Origin: Hyphodiscus hymeniophilus
Lineage: Eukaryota > Ascomycota > Leotiomycetes > Helotiales > Hyphodiscaceae
Length of the DNA stretch: 64,000 nucleotides
Reading direction: 5' to 3'
Assembly (NCBI GenBank): GCA_016508695.1
Contig: VNKQ01000011.1
Span: 248,001 to 312,000 of the forward strand
The notes under the pieces were generated by a model that was not told where the DNA came from, searched no databases, and saw only the letters and a list, made by a program, of their open reading frames with translations. Made by a program: the position numbers and the translations under genes. Each line of letters opens with the position of its first letter. The first letter of the stretch is position 1. Below, piece after piece: positions 1-9,221 of the stretch.

Positions 1-1040
1 AAGTCAACGTTAGCCTCACGACCATCAATCAAAGATCCCTTCTTGGCCTTGAGAGCAGCAGCGGCGTTGGCAGCCTTGTTGAAGTCAACGTAACCGAAAC
101 CCTTGGAGCGACCAGTGGCCTTGTCGGAGATGACGCGAGCACCAGAGATCTCTCCAAATTCCTCGAACTCACGGTACAACCACTCGTCATCGATGTTCCA
201 GCTCAAATTGCCGACGAACAAGTTGGTAGGTCCATCCTCAGCGACAGCCTCGACCTTAGATTTCTTTGTGGGGGCGGCAGTCTCGTCCTCAGCCTTGCGC
301 TTCTTGGATGGTGCCTCTTCCTCATCTTCGCTAGAGTCAGAGTCGTCAGAGTCATCTGCAGCTTCCTCATCATCATCACTGTCGTCAGAGGCAGAGCTAT
401 CATCCTTGTCCTCATCATCGGAATCCTAACGAGAGTGTCAGCGATAAGCAGGATTACGAGCAGATAAATAACTTACAGCCTTGACTACCTTGGAAGCCTT
501 AGCAGTACCATTAACCTTTGCAGGAGCGGCAGCAACCTTAGCCTTCACTGCAGGTGTTTCCTCCTCGGATTCCTCATCAGAGTCCTCCTCATCAGCTTCA
601 GAAGAGTCGGAGCTATCACTGTCGTCCTTAGCGGCGGCAGGAACTACAACCTTCTCGTCACCAGAGTCAGCATCGGAAGAGTCATCACTACTCGAATCAC
701 TCTCGTCGCTGTCTGATTCCTCGGAGGAGGAGTCGCTAGCTACCTTTCCGTTGGTCTTTCCATTGACTTTGGCAACTGGCTTGGGGGCCTCGACCTCGGA
801 CTCGGAATCGCTCTCTTCGGAGGAATCTTCGGAGGACGATGGGGGAGGTGCAGCTTTCTTGGCTGGCTTCTCGGTCTTCTTGGAGCTACCGTTGACTTTG
901 GTGGCAGCCTCCTTGGCGATTTGCTTGGATTTCGCGACTGGAGTCTGGGATGGTTTAGTAACGGCAGCGCTCTTGACTTTTGAAAGTGAGGATTTGACCT
1001 CCGACTTCTTTGAAGCCTTGGGTTGCTTTGTCTTTGACAT
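1..1040 (-). CDS. Nucleolin-like RRM protein (Gar2/Nsr1 type), C-terminus beyond the window
   Basis: Nucleolar pre-rRNA processing protein of the nucleolin/Gar2/Nsr1 family. Exons are 477-1040 and 1-425, joined by a 51-base intron (426-476) with donor GTAAGT, a CTGAC-type branch site and acceptor TTAG. The first 188 residues are Lys/Ala-rich followed by alternating Ser/Asp/Glu tracts, typical casein kinase 2 substrates. After the intron come more acidic stretches, a KKRK signal, then an RRM with RNP2 LFVGNL and RNP1 KGFGYVDF. The window ends inside or just after this first RRM, so a second RRM and the GAR tail expected in the family are not visible. The start is the ATG at 1040 (MSKTKQPK). 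It is divergent from the complex I gene at 1391. Confidence 0.85.
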
Positions 1041-1390
1041 TTTGGTGTTTGAGATTTATGAATGAAGGTAGGTAGGTGTGGAAGAGAATTGGAAGCTCTC
1101 AAGATGAAATGGTAGGTTTTGTAGAAGAAGGTGGTTGGGAAAGATGGAAATTTTCTTGGAAGCTTCTTATCGGTCGATTTTTTTTTCTTGACCGCCACTA
1201 CTGCGCTAGTCTAGCTTCATCAGCGGAACGGAACAAATTGAGGCCGACTAGCCACTCCAGACAAACGTGACTTTGTTTAGAGTTCATCGATTGACCTCCG
1301 GTGTTGAAGACCTTCACCAACCTCGACACCGGCGCCCAATTGATCTTTACTCCACTCCTCTCTGTCGAATCTCAAGAGCCAAGTGTCAAC
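1041..1390. promoter_or_regulatory. Shared upstream region of the nucleolin-like and complex I genes
   Basis: A 350-base interval between two divergent starts. It holds a run of T residues near 1178-1187 and no convincing coding sequence. It is inferred to carry both promoters; no specific factor site was identified. Confidence 0.4.
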
Positions 1391-1809
1391 ATGGCCCCCA
1401 CCCCCGAGTCCGACTCGTTTCTTGCGAAGAAACCCAAAGTCCTTCCTACCTTTGATGGTGTCGACTACGACGATACACCACGACTCAAGGCAGCTCAAGA
1501 CGCAGTCGTCCGAGAACAATGGGTCAAAAGTATGATGGCGAGATTGGTTAGAGATGAACTTGGGAAATGCTATTATCGGGAGGGTGTCAATCATCTGGAG
1601 AAGTGCGGAGCATTAAGAGGTCAGTTTGCTTGGGTTGGGGGAGACTGTGCATTGGAGGGACACGAGCAAAACCAGTTCTCATATTTTTTGGTATAATTAA
1701 TTGCATTTGGCTGACTACGATTGGTACAGAACGGTATTTTGAGCTTTTGAAAGAATCGAAGATTAGGGGCCACCTATTCGAGCAGCAAAACTATATCCCG
1801 AAGGAATAG
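1391..1809 (+). CDS. NADH:ubiquinone oxidoreductase NDUFB10-type (12 kDa) subunit
   Basis: Accessory subunit of mitochondrial complex I, homologous to animal NDUFB10/PDSW and the Neurospora 12 kDa subunit. Exons 1391-1619 and 1730-1809 are joined in phase 1 across a 110-base intron with donor GTCAGT, a GCTGAC branch site and acceptor ACAG; the product is 102 residues. The motif FDGVDYDD near the N-terminus and the block DELGKCYYREGVNHLEKCG are what I recognise. The latter carries a C-X11-C pair, as in the intermembrane-space members of this family. The ATG at 1391 gives MAPTPESDSFLAKKP, matching the usual start of fungal orthologues. No cleavable presequence is evident. Confidence 0.85.
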
Positions 1810-2353
1810 AGAATCTGGACATACAACAGGGCTCGGCCGGAGGAGTCGAACTCAGATGTAGAAGCTCTCTTGCAAGAGGCGAGAGACTTGATTGGGAATA
1901 CGCTGCACTGCACCAATGAGGGAATCTGTGTAGGGTATGGTCTCTAGTCGCTGAACCGCAGTTCATCGAAGCTTGCAGAACCTTGATCATTTGTAAAACT
2001 AAATTCTGGAAAGATCCATGATTTCTAATTGCTCTATTGTCTTTTATGGTGTGATTCGTGGAAGCTAAAAGGCAGCTACAAATGTTGACAGCTTCATGAT
2101 GAAGGAGGGACAAACCCCTCATGGCCTTCTCCACACTGACTGGAGTCTGTGCCGGGATCGAAATAGGGATCATTTGTGGCACAACATAAGTTCGATTGTC
2201 TTATGACACCCCGCGTTTTGATTTGGACGCAGCTTTCTTTTGATAATGACTTCGTCAAAGCTCACTCTCGGCTACCGTAGCAGCACCAAAAAAGTCCTTG
2301 AACATCTGCATTCACTCAACCATCACCCAATCCATTCCAATTCAACACCCATC
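1810..2353. other. Intergenic region, complex I gene 3' side to mL54 promoter
   Basis: About 540 bases with no gene I can support. It should contain the 3' UTR of the NDUFB10-type gene and the promoter of the mL54 gene. Confidence 0.5.
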
Positions 2354-3155
2354 ATGATCTGCGCCCGCTGTCTACGCTCTTCACGTAATCTGCTGTCCTC
2401 AAGATCCTCGTATCTGCGACAATTCAGCACATCTCGAGCACAAAGTGATCCCTCAACTACAGTATCCCCTCGAACCGAAGGCACACCAGCGGCAGCATCA
2501 ACCGGCATATCACAACCCTTCTCAAACCCTCTCTCTCCGAAACCCAATGCTGTATCTCTAGGCGCTCATCTCAAACCGAAACCCAAAACAGTCCTACCAG
2601 AATCGATATGCGCGGCAGGAACACAGCTGAAGGGCCTGAACTACTTCAAAGGAAAAGACGATCCAGTTGCACTTCCTGAGGAGGAGTATCCTGAGTGGCT
2701 GTGGAGATGTTTGGATGTCAAGAAAGTTGATGGGGAGGATGATTCGGGGATGGGTGATGAGTTTTGTATGTGCTTTCGTTCCTTCTGCTATATTCTGTTA
2801 AAATGATTGGCATCATGCCCAATCAATCCCTGCACGTCTTCTATTCCAATGTTGCCGCAACGATTTTCAACCAGGGGACTCTTACTAATACGTCCCAGCC
2901 AAATCCAAGAAAGCTCGTCGTGTAGCTGCCAAACGTCAGCGCAAACTTGAAGAACAACTCGTGCTGTCTGGAAACACAGAAGCGTTAGCACCAAAGATAC
3001 CCATTACAGCGCAGTCGATCGATTTACCAGCCAATGAGGAAGGCAGTGTAAGAGGAGCGATGGAGGCGGAGGAGAAGAGGGAGGAGATCAGGAAGGCCAT
3101 GAGGAGGCAACGAAGGGCGAGTATCAAAGAGAGGAATTTCTTGGGTAGTGTTTAA
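2354..3155 (+). CDS. Mitochondrial large ribosomal subunit protein mL54 (yeast Mrpl37 type)
   Basis: Protein of the mitochondrial 54S/39S ribosomal subunit. Exons 2354-2765 and 2899-3155 (intron 133 bases, donor GTATGT, TACTAAT branch, acceptor CCAG) give 222 residues. The first 35 residues are rich in Arg and Ser and end RQFSTSRAQS, a typical matrix-targeting presequence. The family core is around residues 86-125: CAAGTQLKGLNYFKGKDDP followed by EEEYPEWLWRCLD. The second exon is basic and helical (KSKKARRVAAKRQRKLEEQL ... RRQRRASIKERNFL), as in the mL54 C-terminus. An upstream in-frame ATG exists, but the start at 2354 puts the targeting peptide at the N-terminus. Confidence 0.85.
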
Positions 3156-3675
3156 GCTGGGTGTTGGAAGAATGCTACGAAGAACAATGGCACCTCGTCC
3201 AACATACATGAAGATTGGGTGCCTTGAGTCAGCTGTATAACTGCATGAGAAGGCTATGGAGAAGGCTGCATGGGGTAGATGATGGCAAGTATGTCACGAT
3301 TGTATATCACGACTGTAGACTGTAAGAGTTTGAAAGCTGTATTATATCACCTTGTATCCTGAAAAGGAGCAATTGGACTATGTTAGCTTTAGGGTAGGGT
3401 CACACATTGGTTCCTCCCAAGGGATCGATGCTTCCATTTGTCTATGGAAGGGTGTCGATAAAGACAAAAGGCTCGGCTGCTGAGTCTGTATGTGGAAAGT
3501 GCTCATCCATGAAGCTCCAGGCTATCTCTACCAGTTGAAAGAGCATTTCTCTAACAAACTCAACTACTTCATGGCCAAAAGCTCTGAACAAAACATCCGT
3601 TTTGATACTTCCCATTCCCCAAATCTGCACGGACCATAGTCAAGAGGGTTTTCATTTTCGTTTCGACGATTATCC
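3156..3675. other. Convergent 3' region between mL54 and TAF7
   Basis: About 520 bases between two gene ends facing each other. Only 3' UTRs and terminators are expected; I see no coding signal. Confidence 0.5.
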
Positions 3676-5277
3676 TCAATCCTCTCTGTCTTCCTCTGGA
3701 AGAGACGAGATCTTCAACTGTAACTCGGCCTTCATTTTTCTGATACTGTCCTCCACTCTCTTCCGCAAAATTATATTGGTTTGGGTCCCCAGTCTCAGAG
3801 TATTCTCCTTGATTTGTCTCTTTATATCCGCAATATCCTCCTTGATACTCTCGATATGCGCCAGTCTTGCTTTCTCGCCTTGGTCTTCCGTAATAGCGTG
3901 TTCATCTTCCCCGTCGTCATCTTCCAAAGACTCGTCATCGCTGTCATCTTCTTCTTCTTCCGCCTGCTCTACCGTGGGAGTATCCCCGCCAACAGGCAAA
4001 GATGGCATAGGACCAACAGCAGATGAGGGTGTTTCGGCGGCCATCTCAGCTTCAAACATTTCCTCGATATCGTTCATGTCATCGTCCGGTCCTTCATCAA
4101 AGGGTTCTGTCGGAAGCTCATTACTATGGTGGTTGAAATAGTTTTCAGAACGAGGCGTCTCAGCTTCTCCTTCGGCGTCCTCATCCATCGAGAACTCATC
4201 AGTACCTTCACTATCTCCGTGGCTCATTCCTTGATAGCCATTGTCAGGCTCAAGCATCTCATAACGCGTCGACGCAGAATTTGCATCCAGTGCCAGCAAC
4301 CTCTCGACCTCTGCCTCTACTTTCTCAATCGCTGTCCTGCTGATCCTTTTTCTGAACCGGCGCTTTCGAGCGAATTGCATGGGAGGCGTGAGACCATGGG
4401 GGTATTGGAAGGTATCTTGGTCAATGATGCTGGGTAGTCGAATAGTCTTCGCCTCGTCTTCTTTCTTGATAGCAGCAAATACCCAGAGCATCTGACAGAT
4501 ATCAGCACTCTTCCACCATCCTCTTCTATCCCAACTCTTCATGCCCTCAATGACAGTGGGTAGGTCAACCAGTGTAGCGGCATAGACGTTGCCTCGTATC
4601 GTGATCGCAGCACGTCGGCCATCATTATGGAAAAACTTCATATGAATATCCGGTCCGCCCAGATTCTTTGGTAGCCCAAGCTTCTTCTCCGCAATCGCAG
4701 CACGCATGTAATCGCAATCTTGACCAGGCATCATTCGCAGGACAAACTGTTCTTCGATATAAGGATCCTCCTCACGATCACTTGCCTCCGAGTCGTAACC
4801 CTCTCCAAGACCTCGCTTTGGTTTCTGACCTTTGACCTTTGCCTTGAGAACGAGAGGTGTCTTCGGACCAGCAGCATGCGTAATGCTCTGTGTGTGGTGT
4901 GTAACAAGTTTGATCTTCTTCGATGGCGGAGCTTGAACTGCTATTGTAGACCCTTCATTGTCGCTGTCGCTTTCTTCCTTGACGCGCTTCTTACTCTCTA
5001 ACAGCTTCGCGCTGGGTTTTGTAGATCGTCCCGCCTTTGTCTTCTTGGGCTTGACATCTTCGGTCGGCGGAATCGTAGGGGCTGGTGTAGGCGGTTGAGA
5101 ACTGGAGGCCTTCTTGAAGACGAGTTTGTGCTTCGATCCTCCTGGGGTGACTACGGATTGAGGAACTGGTGTTGCCGGGGTGCCAGTTGAAAGGGCTGAG
5201 ACAGCTCGAGGGGTGCCGTCTGTGGGAACCTTCAGCTTCAGCTTGGGGCCGCCAGTCGTCAGCTTGAGGCCAGCCAT
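3676..5277 (-). CDS. taf7: Transcription initiation factor TFIID subunit 7 (TAF7/TAFII55)
   Basis: Subunit of the RNA polymerase II general factor TFIID. A single exon encodes 533 residues. The TAFII55 N-terminal domain is at about residues 172-325. It starts YIEEQFVLRMMP, has DIHMKFFHNDGRRAAITIRG in the middle, and contains DLPTVIEGMKSWDRRGWWKS and the TPPMQFARKRRFRK basic block, all characteristic of TAF7. Upstream lies a 170-residue Lys/Pro/Ser-rich region. Downstream are an acidic segment around 365-465 (SEGTDEFSMDEDAEGEAE, then EEEEDDSDDESLEDDDGEDE) and a C-terminal coiled coil. Length fits fungal TAF7. It is transcribed divergently from a second TFIID subunit gene 342 bases away. Confidence 0.93.
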   Translation of the reverse strand: MAGLKLTTGGPKLKLKVPTDGTPRAVSALSTGTPATPVPQSVVTPGGSKHKLVFKKASSSQPPTPAPTIPPTEDVKPKKTKAGRSTKPSAKLLESKKRVKEESDSDNEGSTIAVQAPPSKKIKLVTHHTQSITHAAGPKTPLVLKAKVKGQKPKRGLGEGYDSEASDREEDPYIEEQFVLRMMPGQDCDYMRAAIAEKKLGLPKNLGGPDIHMKFFHNDGRRAAITIRGNVYAATLVDLPTVIEGMKSWDRRGWWKSADICQMLWVFAAIKKEDEAKTIRLPSIIDQDTFQYPHGLTPPMQFARKRRFRKRISRTAIEKVEAEVERLLALDANSASTRYEMLEPDNGYQGMSHGDSEGTDEFSMDEDAEGEAETPRSENYFNHHSNELPTEPFDEGPDDDMNDIEEMFEAEMAAETPSSAVGPMPSLPVGGDTPTVEQAEEEEDDSDDESLEDDDGEDEHAITEDQGEKARLAHIESIKEDIADIKRQIKENTLRLGTQTNIILRKRVEDSIRKMKAELQLKISSLPEEDRED

Positions 5278-5619
5278 TGTTGTAGCCGCTCGAAATTCGT
5301 TTGTATGAATTTTAGCTTTGAGGGTAAGTTAGAGGAGGCACGACGTCGTTGCGCAGAGTCTGGGTAATAAACGTGTCATTAGTCTGCTGAAGGAGGGGAC
5401 GGTTTCGAAGCAGGAGCTTGATGTTGTAGCTTTTTACGGTTGGCGGCAGAGACATTCACGCAGTGCGCCAAACTGCACTTTCAGTCGGCCATGAAGGTAA
5501 TGTGCGCAAAGTTATCTGCCAACACACAGAAAACTGTCCAAGGCTTCATGTTTTTCTGGCCATGAAGTCTTCCACGTCTATATTGCCCTGACACTGAGTT
5601 GTTCGTCATAATCAACAAA
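5278..5619. promoter_or_regulatory. Bidirectional promoter between taf7 and the TAF3-like gene
   Basis: A 342-base gap between the two divergent ATGs. A perfect 10-base palindrome ACGACGTCGT, with a CRE/ATF-like GACGTC core, lies at 5340-5349, about 60 bases upstream of the taf7 start. Co-regulation is inferred from the arrangement; factor binding is not demonstrated. Confidence 0.45.
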
Positions 5620-6297
5620 ATGACAACACCACAAGCACTCCACCACTCCCTCTTGCGGCCCTGTGTCTTGCACATACTCCGTGCAGCGGGCTACCACTCT
5701 ACCAAACCCTCGGTGCTCGATACCCTCACCGATCTTGCAGCGCGATACATGTACCTACTTGCGCATTCAACAGCCACTCATGGTACGCTCAACCATGATG
5801 ATTTAGAGGTCTCAATCGAAGATGTGAGAATGGCAATGCAAGATTGCGGAGCTCTTGCGCCAGAGACCGTCCTAGAAAGTGATGATCAGGATATTGAAGC
5901 TGAGGAGGACATGAGTGGCGTGGACAACTTTTTGGCTTGGGCTACGGGGAAGGCGAATAAAGAAATTAGGAGGGTTGCGTTGGAGGGCGGAGATGGGAAG
6001 GAAGATTATTTGACTGGTTCGTCTGGCTGTAGAGTTAATTGATATATGCTGACATGTGTAGTTCTCAAGAAGAAGCATACCACGGCTGACGAGGAATCGA
6101 GATACGCTGCAACCTTACTTGGCAAGGGAGCAGAGCCTCGCCAGGTCAAGGTGGAAGGAGGAGAGGCCTTAAGTGTGAAAGAATGGGCCGACAAGTTGAA
6201 AACAACTTCAAAAAGACAATCAACAACGCCGGCAACGTCACGGCCACAGTCTTCGGGCTTGAGCTCTCTGGGCTCCGTAGAGGACATGGAATTCTAG
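5620..6297 (+). CDS. TFIID subunit TAF3-like, bromodomain-associated histone-fold protein
   Basis: Small histone-fold (Bromo_TP type) subunit, most likely TAF3 of TFIID. Exons 5620-6016 and 6062-6297 are joined across a 45-base intron with donor GTTCGT, a GCTGAC branch and acceptor TGTAG, giving 210 residues. The histone fold covers about residues 5-75: LHHSLLRPCVLHILRAAGYH, then SVLDTLTDLAARYMYLLA and DLEVSIEDVRMAMQDCGAL. The fold is followed by an acidic patch and VDNFLAWATGKANKEIRRVA, typical of fungal TAF3. The ATG at 5620 starts MTTPQALHHS; an upstream TTG is not used. No PHD finger is present, as in other fungal TAF3. TAF8 or a Spt7-like SAGA subunit are less likely alternatives. Confidence 0.75.
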
Positions 6298-6435
6298 ATG
6301 TATATGCCGCGAAGTCATGCATTGCGACGGCGTTGGGTGGATCTGGTACGTATAATACAAAGCTGCTCATGCAGTCAGAACCAGGCTTTCATAAGCCTTC
6401 CTGAAGCTCCCAAACCAGTGAAAGCCTTAAGTCAT

Positions 6436-6882
6436 TCAGACTGATCCAATACCCTCATTCTCGGTCCTGCCCTCAGCACCACCATCAACATTCCCACCTG
6501 CGCCCCTGGCTTCCTTCATATCCTCCCTAGCATCTTTCTGCTCTGCCTTTTGTCTGTCCAAATCACTCGTCAAACTTCCTTGCTCTCCCCATCCTGCATC
6601 CTTTTTGTTTAATTGCGCGTCCATGATCTCTCCTTCCCCTGGAGCTCGCATCTGCTCGCCATCCAAGTCCTCTTGTTGCGGCCCAACTCGCGAATTGGGC
6701 ATGGAGACATTGCTCACGTCTGCGTCCTTGTCGTTGGGGTGCTGGCCATGGCCTGCTGCGGTTGCGGACCCAACTGACATTGCTGGTGTAGCGGAGGAAG
6801 AATCGCTACCAGAATTGGCTCCAAAGGTCGTACCAGCTCCACGAGCGGCGTTGAGTGGTGTTTGATCCTGGGATGCAGACAT
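6436..6882 (-). CDS. Small conserved fungal protein of unknown function
   Basis: A single exon of 148 residues, starting MSASQDQTPLNAARGAGTTF. The protein is low-complexity and hydrophilic, rich in Gly, Ala, Ser, Asp and Glu, with no membrane segment or signal peptide. Residues near 95-130 (NKKDAGWGEQGSLTSDLDRQ and KAEQKDAREDMKEARG) could form a charged helix. I recall similar N-termini among uncharacterised Pezizomycotina proteins, but no function. It converges on the TAF3-like gene, with 138 bases between the stops. Confidence 0.65.
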   Translation of the reverse strand: MSASQDQTPLNAARGAGTTFGANSGSDSSSATPAMSVGSATAAGHGQHPNDKDADVSNVSMPNSRVGPQQEDLDGEQMRAPGEGEIMDAQLNKKDAGWGEQGSLTSDLDRQKAEQKDAREDMKEARGAGGNVDGGAEGRTENEGIGSV

Positions 6883-7272
6883 GGTGGAGTTTGGAATTTG
6901 GTACGGAGATGATTTGAATGTATTTGTGACTCAAATAGTCGGATGTTTTAGTCCAAGATAATGTAGGAACAGTACAATGTACAACTAATGGTAATTGAGT
7001 TTTCCATAGTAGCCATAGACGTCAATCCCCCACCATGAGTGACGTAGTAGAGGCCTCTAGGGACACACCCCTCGTTCGGTAGCCATCAGCCTTGTCAACT
7101 TCACTACCTCGCTCGTTGACCTCCATACAAAACAACTAATGCCCGAATCAAAGCTTTCAACACTAGCATCAGAAAAGAGTTTAGACTTGAGGCTCATAAC
7201 CAAGGGCGCAAAGCTGCGCCAAAACATGAGGCAGAACACCATCAGACCTCGGCACAGATTGCAGCATCCGCA
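6883..7272. promoter_or_regulatory. Divergent upstream region of the small fungal gene and palC
   Basis: 390 bases between divergent starts. No coding signal is seen. Promoter function is inferred from position only. Confidence 0.35.
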
Positions 7273-8757
7273 ATGCCTTTTCCATTGACGCTGCCGACGA
7301 CTTCTGCGTTCTCGTTCTCTCAGTTCTTTGCCAGTGATTCTCATCCCTCACTACCCTTGACTGCGAGCACGTACCGGGGCGTGTTGCGGGACACGCTGAA
7401 GAAACATAAACGGTTATCTCCGTCAGAAAAATCATCACATCTATCAGCTGTTCTGCTCAGTCTGGACAATTACATTCCATATCTTTTAGCTGTTGATGCT
7501 GGACTAGGAAATCAACATGTGGCTGGTGAGGAACTGGATGTTGTCTTAAAATCAACACCAACTCTGGAATGGCGGCCGACTCTTTCTAATACTTCAATAC
7601 CGGGACGAGGAGCAGCTCGAATGAAGATCCAATCTTGGGAATACGAAATATACTTTGTTCTCTCAACTATGGCGTACACATATACGCTTCTCTCAAGAGT
7701 TTCACTTCATCCTCTATACTCTTCAGACGTACCTTCACTCAATGCCGAACAACGCACAACTGCCATCACCACCGCAACAAAGCATCTGCTTTCTGCGGCT
7801 TCCATCCACAACTATCTTTCTACCCGATCGGATCAAGTATCGTCAGATCCACCTTGCGTCGATATTACCAAGCCCATATTTAAAGCTCTCACGTCCCTGG
7901 CCTTGGCTGAAGCTACTCTCCTCGCTGTGCTGAAAGATGATCCATACCCAGCTGCGGTTGCACAAGATCGTAACGAAAACGACAAAGAATGGATGATCAA
8001 GGCTCCTGAGATTCCAAAAGTCCGAGCGCATCTGTTCGCGCGGTTATGTCTAGCAGCTGCTGAGCACGCTGCCAATGCATTGTCCTTACTCAAGGCGAGT
8101 TCTGGAAATGGAAAGATCGATCCCGATTTGGTCAAATACGTTGAAGATCTCAGGAGAAGTGCAAGAGGAAAGGCTTGTAGATTGTTTGGGATTGATGCCG
8201 AGCTAGGTGGCCAGACTGGAACTGGCATTGCTTGGCTACAAGCAGGTATGCATGAGCTTGGCATCTCATCAAAAGAGAGCGGTGGGAAGAAAGCTTTGGG
8301 ATTCGGAAAATTTAAGAGAGAGTGGAGCGAGAAGAGGGAGAATAAGAAGATTGAAAAGGGCGCTGCCTGGGGTTCTGATGCCGGAAAGATGGAGGAGGGC
8401 AGAGTCTTGGAAATGCTGGAGAAGAAATGGGCTAAGATGAATGATACGGCAAGTTGAGAGATTGTCTGAAATTGTGGACTTACTGACCTGTGATAGATAA
8501 ACACACAACTAATACCACCGTTCGGTCCATTAATGGCATCAATGCCTTCGGGGCGAGAGGTTCATTCCGTTAAGCCTTTCTCTCCACCTTCTCTGGGTGC
8601 TTCTGTTGTTGAGAGCATGCGAGTGCCCCCGGATCGCACGGACGACTACGGGGCTGATGCAAGTTCCGATGAAGATGGAGGGGCACAGGAACCGGTCGGC
8701 GCATTTCCTGGCACAAAGCAGGAGTATGCAGCAGCAGGCAGTAGTAATTACTATTGA
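7273..8757 (+). CDS. palC: pH-response regulator PalC (BRO1-domain protein), with a GC-AG intron
   Basis: PalC links the plasma-membrane pH sensor to the ESCRT machinery (Vps32/PalA) in the Pal/Rim pathway that activates PacC. Exon 1 is 7273-8448 and exon 2 is 8497-8757, giving 478 residues, close to other PalC proteins (about 500). The N-terminus MPFPLTLPTTSAFSFS is diagnostic. The BRO1 region runs through exon 1, including RGAARMKIQSWEYEIYFVLS and HLFARLCLAAAEHAANALSL. Exon 2 restores the conserved PalC tail MPSGREVHSVKPFSPPSL ... DPVGAFPGT-type ending in NYY. The intron (8449-8496, 48 bases) starts GCAAGT, has TACTGAC as branch site and ends GATAG, joining in phase 0. Reading straight through stops 9 bases into the intron. 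Confidence 0.92.
8449..8496 (+). other. GC-AG intron of palC
   Basis: 48 bases, starting GCAAGT after ACG and ending GATAG before ATA, with TACTGAC 15-20 bases before the acceptor. The join is in phase 0 and restores the conserved PalC tail. The donor matches the U1 pairing consensus at every position except the C. Confidence 0.85.
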
Positions 8758-9221
8758 TTTGTTGCTCCTCAATCTCGAGTTGCTTTGTGCACTGAAAGTA
8801 TGGCATGCCTCGCCTATAGTATAGATGTATTCGACGTGGCAAACTGCCATTTTTGTTCTCGAATGTCAATGGTCCTTCTCACTGTCAGCCACAACTTAAG
8901 GGCTTTTACATCCACAATCGGAAGCCCTACGAGAGAACATCCCGAATTTAATCTGGTGGAGTGGGCGCCAGGTGCGGATGGAAGAGGCCGGGGTTACTCT
9001 ATGGGAATTGAAGGTTCTTCACTCGCAAGGAGAGCGAGTGTAAGCGGTCTTGGTAGATTTCAACCCCATGAACGAAAGTTGTTGAAAGCCTCTGATATTC
9101 TATGGACCTATGAAGTCCGTTCGGGTATGAGAGCACAAATGTGTTCCAAAACGTTTTATTCTTCCAAACTCCAAAGCGCCAAACCCTTTCCCCTTTTGTC
9201 TTTTTGCACGAATGTATCCAA
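8758..9221. other. Convergent 3' region between palC and cystathionine gamma-lyase
   Basis: About 460 bases between convergent stops. Open frames here lack coding character and are read as 3' UTR. Confidence 0.5.

Noticed and set aside
481..1065. Long Ser-rich forward frame
   Set aside because: Antisense shadow of the acidic Ser/Asp tracts of the nucleolin-like gene.
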